Positions 56,001-61,746 of a DNA stretch of 61,746 nucleotides are shown here, piece after piece. The stretch comes from Fluviicola sp. (GTDB lineage: Bacteria; Bacteroidota; Bacteroidia; Flavobacteriales_D; Crocinitomicaceae). The DNA lies in the NCBI GenBank assembly GCA_020849495.1, contig JADLGD010000184.1, positions 1 through 61,746 on the forward strand, written 5' to 3'. How positions within the stretch are numbered: position 1 is the stretch's first letter; every line of letters begins with the position of its first letter. The notes beneath the pieces are model-generated. The model was not told where the DNA came from and did not search any database. It worked only from the letters and a program-made list of their open reading frames with translations. A program made the position numbers and the translations under genes.

Positions 56001-56719
56001 AACAAGGAATCATCAAACCGATGTTTACTGATTTACTGATGAATAATACGTATGATTTTGACATCGATGAAATCCTTTTTAAGAATATTCATATACCTTA
56101 TCAAGAATTACATAGCAATAACGAAGAATTCATAACGATGGATTTATCAAAATTAACCGGAAAAATCACCAATGTTAAATCACACCCTACCGCAACTGAC
56201 TCTCTTTCGATCGATGCCAATTTGTATTTCAACGATGTATTCATCAATCATTTTTTCTATCGAGAATCCTATTTAGATACACTTTCTGCATTTCGAATGC
56301 GCTTAGCCATGGGAAAAACAGATTTGAGAAAACTGTCTTCTATATACAAACCATTTGCATCATTACAGATTTTATCCGGTTTCTGTGATACTTTGTCCAC
56401 ATCGATTAAAGGAAACAAACTGGCTGCATTTGGGTACATGAATTTCAAATACCATGATTTAAGTGTGCAATTGGATTCAAATGAACGTATTAAAAGCCCT
56501 TTAATGCTCAATTTGATCAATTTTACCGCGAATGACTTTTTATTGAACAAACAAAACTCAAAACCATCCTTTGTATTTACTGAACGCAATAACGAACGTT
56601 ATGTGTTTAATCTTTGGTTCAAGTCAATCATTAGCGGAATCTTTACGAGTACAGGACTAAAATCCAATCGAAGTTACCACAAAAAGATCAAGCGCAACCG
56701 CGAAAAATATTACTTGTAA
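53024..56719 (+). CDS. Very large AsmA/TamB-like envelope protein
   Basis: The 1231-residue protein has one N-terminal membrane helix (about 26-47, LWVLTLIVFTLTLTMYLLLK) and a huge periplasmic region of beta-strands with repeated patterns such as INDANVKFLLKGKQFKLKHI and VDQVVFENIGLNTNFDNKTV. This matches the outline of AsmA-like/bridge-type lipid transfer proteins, although I cannot match a Pfam domain with certainty. A role in phospholipid or envelope transport between membranes is plausible. It is monocistronic, followed by a convergent hydrolase overlapping by 10 bases. Confidence 0.75.
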   Translation: MIVPYSLKSTKAVSKRLKKIAKRSLWVLTLIVFTLTLTMYLLLKYRLKETIQYVVQQETNGCFDLKIGYSAYHFWDDQIVLKNIVLKNKKCFDKATRSIRIKRVTLKLDAIYPLLFGNNYNIENLDVTGVDFSIQLKKKGKKVNLKSEIEHLKHVLAKIGGKFHMENIVINDANVKFLLKGKQFKLKHIDFEINQFSKNETTNLFEAVFNIRMEQQRIVIKDNLIEFDQLLLNNNRGLRLTNFKFIQPSPQLKGKYNVFTTKVFHFIINPDFFKNEDLNIDSLYLSKVDVTFQLVKGGIERNIDSVQRQITPTSMFEVFDNVGIKHLKLNDLKLNFPTNKLHEKKLFVYQRSLLIQHLNLNEASGLTCKKMKLLNDHFTITSPLTDQEIRLTEFSFENNTIVLIKPQFINKKGAANTSLKVDKIKFIDLDITKALDLDFQAKRIQIIAPHFVKSYNGREKVKFEFNFSQINSIFLKGIHEVAHYFKSDKIELYRGYIDVTNQNKHFIIQQLDMVFNTKKLNTLKSVLELQKTVDKLSVGALFYNDGIHQLRVNNTQLFFLEKNFRVGYLKLNSPKITSEINQLNMSQFDLNEFINQQTINVGKFEVENLDLRLNETKDATIIAKVPVIVIDTVFIKKTQFSLNKSKQKIVSFEIDSTYFKGFDYQTSSLSWKDSDAKARNIFINNFNDAIDLEVGALRLEDKHVTLRKIILHNKLDENEIDVDVPVLQIDLKNSSLAKNQLKLEKITFPKSTIKIDFAKLPKKRNQVLKRTKKAIELPQMDVDQVVFENIGLNTNFDNKTVQLESNFLLNMTLKEVHQDQVLLTKELQNNLSKLPLSYQLDCKLEGELKQFTYQAMNSAIQKITVQSRTTLNQNDVLKIAKDPVLLADFMRGHLEGFTTEYKQHTIHVNEVFWRSQKDQIQMNGINILPFKTSKEHFEQQAFESVYFRMLNGNLTLNNVSIAEIVKEHKFHFKSIELIDAEIELSKDKTKPFEQGIIKPMFTDLLMNNTYDFDIDEILFKNIHIPYQELHSNNEEFITMDLSKLTGKITNVKSHPTATDSLSIDANLYFNDVFINHFFYRESYLDTLSAFRMRLAMGKTDLRKLSSIYKPFASLQILSGFCDTLSTSIKGNKLAAFGYMNFKYHDLSVQLDSNERIKSPLMLNLINFTANDFLLNKQNSKPSFVFTERNNERYVFNLWFKSIISGIFTSTGLKSNRSYHKKIKRNREKYYL

Positions 56720-57390
56720 AGCTTTTGAATGTGAGCAGCTAATTCAGTAACTGGTATGCGATCAATCGGGTGTTGCCATTCAGGTATTTCAATTAATTTT
56801 CCATGTTGAACGCCTTTTGCTGCCCAAAGTGTTTCGTCCAAATCCACCATCACATCCTTTTCACCTCTCATGAAGTGCACATCAATTGCAATTCTGGCCA
56901 ACGCATCATTAGTTAATGGTGGGTTTTGTCCCATTTCTAACATCATACTTGCTGTTTTGGTCAAAACCTCTTTCCAATTTTCACCGTGCAATTGCTCTAA
57001 GTAACTGGCATATTTGGGTACTTTTTCAAGTATCACAGCAGGATTCAACATCTTCGATTCTTTTTGTGCACTTGCTTCATTCCAGTTAAACTTCGTTCCT
57101 AAGGTTAGGATTTGCTCAAACGTTCCTGGTTGTTCACTTTCCAATTTCAAAGCCACATAACCACCCATACTATAGCCAAAAACTAGCGGTTGTTTCCAAG
57201 CCAACTGATTCAATAAATCTTGTGTATTCGCAACAAACCGTTGAATGGAAAAAGAAGTATTTGAAGCTGTTGCTCCATGCCCTTCAAATTCACAAATAGC
57301 CACTTGAAATGTACTAGAAAGTTGATCCTTCAAATCCGACAACTGTTGACCAGCACCCAAAGCGCCATGCAAGAGTAGCAATTGTTTCAT
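56710..57390 (-). CDS. Alpha/beta-hydrolase
   Basis: The 226-residue cytoplasmic protein has the nucleophile elbow GYSMGG (Ser74), the oxyanion-forming LLLHGALGAG and the catalytic Asp and His in RGEKDVMVDLD and PEWQHPIDR. Substrate is unknown; MenH- and BioH-like esterases are similar in size. Its 3' end overlaps the AsmA-like gene. Confidence 0.9.
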   Translation of the reverse strand: MKQLLLLHGALGAGQQLSDLKDQLSSTFQVAICEFEGHGATASNTSFSIQRFVANTQDLLNQLAWKQPLVFGYSMGGYVALKLESEQPGTFEQILTLGTKFNWNEASAQKESKMLNPAVILEKVPKYASYLEQLHGENWKEVLTKTASMMLEMGQNPPLTNDALARIAIDVHFMRGEKDVMVDLDETLWAAKGVQHGKLIEIPEWQHPIDRIPVTELAAHIQKLYK

Positions 57391-57436
57391 CTTACTTCAT
57401 AATTGAACACAATGATACTAAAAAGATAATTGCTTG

Positions 57437-57637
57437 TTAGATTTTTATTCCAACAACACAGACATCATCTATTTGTTCCTGTTTCCCTTTCCAGTTATTA
57501 TAAGTAAACAACAATTCTTCTTTCTGTTTTTTTGAAGCATAATCTTTGATCGATAGCAGCATGTTTCTGAAACGTTCGCGATTAAATTTTTTCACATTCT
57601 CACCACTAAATTGTTCTGTTTGAATAGAATGAACCAA
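57437..57637 (-). pseudogene. Remnant of a SpoIIE/PP2C-type phosphatase (C-terminal tail)
   Basis: A 66-codon frame with no ATG in the right place (it starts at TTG) ends in EQFSGENVKKFNRERFRNML and WKGKQEQIDDVCVVGIKI. This matches the last part of TPR-coupled SpoIIE-type serine phosphatases of flavobacteria, which end similarly (TDGY-DQFGGE..KKF, then EQVDDV-VIGIK). The catalytic domain before it, including the TDG motif, is gone, and a terminator of the upstream gene lies directly in front. I read it as a decayed gene rather than a small functional protein. Confidence 0.7.
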
Positions 57638-57648
57638 AAAAAATGAGC

Positions 57649-57682
57649 AAAAAAAAAGACGGTCTGTAAAAAACCGCCTTTA
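57649..57682 (-). terminator. Terminator of the duplicated secreted-protein gene
   Basis: AAGACGGT (57656-57663) pairs with ACCGCCTT (57673-57680), one wobble; the minus-strand tail has nine T. It ends the gene at 57703-58461. Confidence 0.85.
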
Positions 57683-57702
57683 ATTTTTTGAAAAATGAAC
57701 CT

Positions 57703-58461
57703 TTATTTTACAGTAGGGATCGTTTCCAATGTTTCAATATCAAACACCAAGTTGATGTATCTTTTCTTTTTAAAATTCAGATTTGTTGAATAAAACGCAT
57801 CTACAGAATAGTTGTTTTCAATGGAATGTAACTCCCAATTTCCTTCGTAGTAAGCATAATTCTCAATAGTGATTTCATGGTTACCCGCTGGAACCATAAC
57901 AGTCATTGTTCCTTTTTTAGATTCTTTATAAATATCCGATGTTCCTACCTTTTTACCATCAACAAATAATTCCGTGAGATTATCATGATCAAATCCTTCC
58001 TCTACATTTTTGTAAATCCATGTAACTGTTAATGGAACTGCTTTCGGTTTTATTTCTTTTGAACCAACAACTGTTATTTCTGTAGTTTCCTTGTCTACAT
58101 CAAAATTCATATCAATTGTTGTGTTTTTTGAAAAGGTAATCTTTCCATTGTAAAAAGCATCTACGGAATAGCGATTTGCTTTGGTATGAATATCCCATTT
58201 TCCTTCATAGAAAGAATAATTTTCAATTTTCACATCGTGTGCGCCACTTGGAACTTCCACATCATAGCTTGCATGAGCAGTTTCTTTAAACACTTTTGAT
58301 TCACCAATCAATTTACCATCAATATATACCAACATTTTACTATCATGGTCATAACCTTCAACAACGTTTGCAAAGTGCCATTTTACTGTTAGCATCACTT
58401 GTTTACCAGCGAATGAAGAAAAAGTTGCAAGAAGGGCAATAAATAGTAGTTTCGTTTTCAT
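57703..58461 (-). CDS. Secreted protein of two homologous repeats
   Basis: The 252-residue protein has a signal peptide (MKTKLLFIALLATFSSFA) and two tandem units of about 110 residues. Both have the order LTV-W, VEGYDHD or EEGFDHD, VPSGAHDVKIENYSFYEGKW or VPAGNHEITIENYAYYEGNW, and RYSVDAFY or NYSVDAFY. The repeat is PEGA-like in outline. No enzyme motif is seen; a periplasmic or surface binding role is likely. It is monocistronic with a strong terminator. Confidence 0.8.
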   Translation of the reverse strand: MKTKLLFIALLATFSSFAGKQVMLTVKWHFANVVEGYDHDSKMLVYIDGKLIGESKVFKETAHASYDVEVPSGAHDVKIENYSFYEGKWDIHTKANRYSVDAFYNGKITFSKNTTIDMNFDVDKETTEITVVGSKEIKPKAVPLTVTWIYKNVEEGFDHDNLTELFVDGKKVGTSDIYKESKKGTMTVMVPAGNHEITIENYAYYEGNWELHSIENNYSVDAFYSTNLNFKKKRYINLVFDIETLETIPTVK

Positions 58462-58528
58462 TTGTGTTTGTTTTTTAAGTTTGAAACAAGAATTATCTAT
58501 CAGATAATCAGAGCAAAAATAATAAAAA

Positions 58529-58571
58529 ATCCGACCAACTGCCTTTTTCTAATTTGGCAGAATGATCGGAT
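58529..58571 (-). terminator. Terminator of the large T9SS cargo gene
   Basis: Nested stems ATCCGA/TCGGAT (58529-58534 with 58566-58571) and CTGCC/GGCAG (58539-58543 with 58556-58560) form one long hairpin, followed on the minus strand by a T-rich tail. Confidence 0.8.
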
Positions 58572-58590
58572 CTTATTTATTGTTTTCGTT

Positions 58591-61017
58591 TTATTGCTTC
58601 ACAAACGATTTACTTACAATCCCCGTTGGAGTTGTAATTCGAATGAGGTACATGCCAGCTTCAACTCCGTCTAATGAAATCGCTGTTTGAACATCTGTGA
58701 CATTTTTCGAAACAATCGTTTTACCAGATAAGTCAACTAATTCCACTCTTTCCATTGCACTAACAGCTTGAATGAACACTTGGTCAGTTGCTGGATTTGG
58801 ATACAAACGCACTTGATCAGCTGTAAATTCATTGATTCCTAAAGTTGCGTTGATATTGTAGGTTGTATTCGTAACAATTGCATCGTTCCAATCAAAGAAA
58901 ATATGAGCGGTGTTACTGATAGCTGAACCTACACCATTAGAAGCATTTTCTCGAATGCGGTAAACCAAATGACCATGACTTTCTGCTTCATTTGCAGTGG
59001 AGTCTGGCAACCAAATTTGAGGATAATCGAAACGTAATACACCGTTTCCTAGATTGATCACTTGCATTGAATGACTGGTTTCTAATAACTCAAAAGTAGC
59101 CCAATCCAAGTTTGCACTCAAAGTGTCTAAAATATAGATGTTTTGAGCTGGAGCAGTTCCTGTATTTTGGAAACGAACTACATACGTCAAAGACTCCGTT
59201 TGTGTTGGATCGATATTCGTTTCATGATCAACCGTTTTGTCGTTTGGATCATAACTACTTCCAACAAGTTGCAATAAATTTCCATTGTTATTACTTTGAC
59301 AACAATCTGTTGTGTTGTTGGTCGCTGTAATCGTTGACGTATAATAATGTGGTGTTCCACTTGCTAATCCTGTTGGAACTGAAAACTGAATGATGTCATA
59401 ATTACTGTAACCTGCTGGCATATTCGTCAAATTCCATGTAATGGTATTTCCTGCAATGGTATATCCAGGCAAATTAATAGAAGAAGTTATTGGTGTAACT
59501 CCAGCTGGAAAACTCATGGTAACAGTGTAAGTATAAGCTGTTCCAGGACCATTGTTTCCTAAATTCAATTTAATGTAAGCTGTATTTCCTTGATAGTAAC
59601 CAATCCATGGTGTAACAGTAGTCCAAATATCCGCACATTGAGAAGAAGTTCCACAATTGATAGGATAGTTTCCTGGTGCTGGAGTTTGATTATTCGCCGT
59701 TAATAAGGTAAGTATTCCTGTATTGCTGGTATACCCATGCTGTTGCATCCAATACTGATTCACTTGTGCAAGTATGTACTGACTCGGAATATAATTGGAG
59801 CAATATTCTGCGTAACCGTTTGAATCTGTATACACCGTAGCCAAGTTATACATGGTGTTCAACATGAATTGAACTGGAGCATTCGGAATTGGTGTATCTC
59901 CAGCATCCATGATTCCGTTGGTATTTGCATCACAAAAAACAAACAGTCCTGCGCAAGATGAATTTGAACATGCATTATTACAATTAACTGGAATGTTGAT
60001 GGTATCGTACATATTGCAATCTGCCGTTAAAAATGTCTGAGGACCAAAATTGGTAGAATATCCATTGACTGCAAGCCAATTCGGGTTAATGGAAATGATT
60101 GCAGGCACACCTGAATTTGCATTTAAAACAGTTGAATAATAACCATTCATGGAAGTGTAAGTGGTGATTGTTTGTCCATTCACTTGAATATTTACTGGAG
60201 CATTCATCAAAGGAATATCTCCCAAAGAATAGACCATATTGGAATCTGAATCACAAAACACATAACCACTGATACAACTTTGAGCAACAGTGTTACTATC
60301 ACAAGTAAGATTGACTCCTACAGTAGTTACACCTGACCCTGGATATACATTAATAACATTTGCAAAAATGGACGTTTGAGTAAAACCATTCGTAATTAAC
60401 CACCCTTGGTCTACTTCTAAAATGTAAGTTCCAGAAAATACATTTGGAAAGTAAGCCATTCCATTATTGGTAACAGAAGCAAAGGTGTAATTGTTATTGA
60501 CCAAATAAACTGGTATTCCATTCATAATGGTAGAATCAACATTTCCATCATCATCACAATCCAAGGATGCTACAATGAAAGTAGAAGTATTACACACCAC
60601 ATCATTGTAGCTAATAGAATCTATAACATAGGAGTTGTTTAAAGGATTGGTTACCGTTACATAGATTGGATAAGATCCGTTTGTAGAATACACATGCTCT
60701 AACGGAGGATTAAAACTAATCGCTGTTTGACTGTTTGAAACACCTCCTACATGTGTCGTACTAGACCCATCACCCCACGTAACATTTACAGAAAACTGAC
60801 TTGCTGTAAAATTGGTTCCGCCTATATAAAAATCCACATCAGCTGTGCTATTAGTGTCATAACCTAAAGCGCTAATGGAAAGGCTTAAAACACTATCACA
60901 GGAAGTGTAAGTTGATTGGTTGGATTGAAGTGAAGTAAGAACGAATCCTTGACCCCATGAGAATCCTGACAACAATAAGGTGATGAACAGGATAACTTGT
61001 TTAAACTTAATTTTCAT
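58591..61017 (-). CDS. T9SS cargo with repeated Cys-rich and bacterial-surface domains
   Basis: The 808-residue secreted protein has a signal peptide, a PKD-like region (about 30-140), three SdrD-like repeat units (about 150-465, for example FVFCDANTNGIMDAGDTPIP and YVFCDSDSNMVYSLGDIPLM), DUF11- and DUF7619-type domains (about 470-735, SYDPNDKTVDHETNIDPTQT and FFDWNDAIVTNTTYNI), and a type A sorting domain ending GMYLIRITTPTGIVSKSFVK. It is delivered to the surface by the T9SS. It is probably an adhesin-like or exported structural protein. Confidence 0.88.
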   Translation of the reverse strand: MKIKFKQVILFITLLLSGFSWGQGFVLTSLQSNQSTYTSCDSVLSLSISALGYDTNSTADVDFYIGGTNFTASQFSVNVTWGDGSSTTHVGGVSNSQTAISFNPPLEHVYSTNGSYPIYVTVTNPLNNSYVIDSISYNDVVCNTSTFIVASLDCDDDGNVDSTIMNGIPVYLVNNNYTFASVTNNGMAYFPNVFSGTYILEVDQGWLITNGFTQTSIFANVINVYPGSGVTTVGVNLTCDSNTVAQSCISGYVFCDSDSNMVYSLGDIPLMNAPVNIQVNGQTITTYTSMNGYYSTVLNANSGVPAIISINPNWLAVNGYSTNFGPQTFLTADCNMYDTINIPVNCNNACSNSSCAGLFVFCDANTNGIMDAGDTPIPNAPVQFMLNTMYNLATVYTDSNGYAEYCSNYIPSQYILAQVNQYWMQQHGYTSNTGILTLLTANNQTPAPGNYPINCGTSSQCADIWTTVTPWIGYYQGNTAYIKLNLGNNGPGTAYTYTVTMSFPAGVTPITSSINLPGYTIAGNTITWNLTNMPAGYSNYDIIQFSVPTGLASGTPHYYTSTITATNNTTDCCQSNNNGNLLQLVGSSYDPNDKTVDHETNIDPTQTESLTYVVRFQNTGTAPAQNIYILDTLSANLDWATFELLETSHSMQVINLGNGVLRFDYPQIWLPDSTANEAESHGHLVYRIRENASNGVGSAISNTAHIFFDWNDAIVTNTTYNINATLGINEFTADQVRLYPNPATDQVFIQAVSAMERVELVDLSGKTIVSKNVTDVQTAISLDGVEAGMYLIRITTPTGIVSKSFVKQ

Positions 61018-61150
61018 TTTTTTTGTAATAAGTAGGTACTTAGCAAAGACTCCCGATTTTATAAAAGGGTTGCTTGCCTTCTTGAATTTAATCCATCATA
61101 GGTTGGTTATAGTCAATCTTTTACGATAAGAAATTGCTCAGAAAACAAAA

Positions 61151-61178
61151 AGCTCTTATCTAATTACAGATAAGAGCT
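61151..61178 (-). terminator. Terminator of the partial T9SS gene
   Basis: AGCTCTTATCT (61151-61161) pairs perfectly with AGATAAGAGCT (61168-61178), 6-base loop, with TTTTGTTTT on the minus strand. It separates the two T9SS cargo genes. Confidence 0.9.
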
Positions 61179-61199
61179 CTCTATTTTAATTGGTATGCT

Positions 61200-61746
61200 T
61201 TAATCCTTCACCACCCGTTTCACCGCACGACCTTTTTCGGTAGTCACTTCAAAGAAGTAAACGCCCGTTTCCACCTCTTTCAATGAAATTTGTTCGCCAC
61301 TGTGAATGGATTTGGTTTGGATCAATTTCCCCTGTGTATCGTAAATGTGCACTTGCGCTTCGTTGCTATCGAAGGAAATGCGCACAAAATCATTTGTTGG
61401 ATTAGGATGTAACTCGATTGAAATATTCGAAATTTCACTCAGCCCAATCGTTGAGATTGTAATGCAATTCGATGTATCATCACAAGTATTTCCATTTCCT
61501 ACTATTGCAGCATACGTTCCATTCACTGTTGGTGTAAACGTAGCAGAACTTGCTCCATTAATCGGTTGATTTGTTGTACAATTTATCCATTGGAAAGTAC
61601 TACCACCTATAGCTGTAAGAACATTAGTTGCATCTGCAGTTGCAGAGGAGTTTGGCGTTTGATCAATGGTCAATATCAACGTGATGATGGAACCACAACC
61701 CGAAACATTTAGAATGGTATCGATGTAATTTCCGGAAATCGTATAT
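61200..61746 (-). CDS. T9SS type A sorting-domain protein, 5' end outside window
   Basis: The frame is open to the window edge. It contains at least one complete repeat of the family VSGCGSIITLILTIDQTPN, common in Bacteroidota surface adhesins (the usual form is GCDSIITLNLTI), then an Ig-like WINCTTNQPINGASSATFTP segment and a C-terminal sorting domain LHPNPTNDFVRISF with a last GRAVKRVVKD. Only the C-terminal about 180 residues are seen. It is a T9SS-exported, surface-attached protein with probably many more repeats beyond the window. Confidence 0.88.
   Translation of the reverse strand, partial: YTISGNYIDTILNVSGCGSIITLILTIDQTPNSSATADATNVLTAIGGSTFQWINCTTNQPINGASSATFTPTVNGTYAAIVGNGNTCDDTSNCITISTIGLSEISNISIELHPNPTNDFVRISFDSNEAQVHIYDTQGKLIQTKSIHSGEQISLKEVETGVYFFEVTTEKGRAVKRVVKD

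Noticed and set aside
1..61746. tRNA, rRNA, insertion sequences, prophage or defence islands
   Set aside because: I saw no cloverleaf, ribosomal, transposase, integrase, restriction or toxin-antitoxin sequence on reading both strands, although a covariance search was not possible here.

Overview
The window is chromosomal DNA of a low-GC member of the Bacteroidota, most likely a flavobacterial lineage close to Fluviicola/Crocinitomicaceae. Support comes from a GldH gliding lipoprotein, several proteins ending in type IX secretion (T9SS, type A) sorting domains, sensor kinases with a two-bladed-repeat/Y_Y_Y/His_kinase layout paired with LytTR regulators, many start codons lacking a strong Shine-Dalgarno, and recurrent TAnnTTTG (-7) promoter boxes directly before genes. 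I see no rRNA, tRNA, insertion sequence, prophage or CRISPR array. Genes are tightly packed, no gene-free stretch exceeds 300 bases, and several convergent neighbours overlap at their stop codons. || Layout. 1-9.4 kb: a secreted protein of unknown function cut by the window edge, then two paralogous LytTR two-component systems arranged head to head, then an OmpA-type lipoprotein-like outer membrane protein. Tandem repeats spaced exactly 21 bp, the geometry expected of LytTR operators, occur three times here: before the partial gene, between the two kinases, and before a short terminated, non-coding transcript upstream of the OmpA gene. 9.4-23.3 kb: small membrane proteins, a DUF3108 protein, tryptophan 2,3-dioxygenase, a HAD phosphatase, a DUF3109 protein, an AddB-like nuclease, a porin-like barrel, a DMT transporter, nadD-gmk-yicC, recA (with a long inverted repeat over its promoter) and a Bcp peroxiredoxin. 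|| 23.4-40.7 kb: helical-repeat protein, TIGR01777 oxidoreductase, lipoproteins, a phosphoglucose/phosphomannose isomerase, a two-CXXCH lipoprotein, acyl-CoA thioesterase, a family 9 glycosyltransferase, holB, a tandem pair of small cysteine-containing exported proteins, and a long plus-strand run ricT-gldH-dut-nucleotidyltransferase-TPR lipoprotein-DUF4292-EnvC-like that overlaps at almost every junction and looks like one cell-envelope operon. || 40.9-61.7 kb: a GMC oxidoreductase/epimerase trio; a minus-strand glycan operon (GT2, DUF2304, TMTC-like GT-C protein, NodU/CmcH carbamoyltransferase); an M28 peptidase; a collagen-like surface protein with its T9SS partner; a DsbA-like protein; a 1231-residue AsmA-like protein; an alpha/beta hydrolase; a remnant of a SpoIIE-type phosphatase; a secreted protein made of two repeats; and two T9SS cargo proteins, the last cut by the window edge. 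|| The most notable possible system is the paired LytTR locus with a conserved operator architecture and a candidate regulated small RNA; this is a prediction from sequence pattern only.
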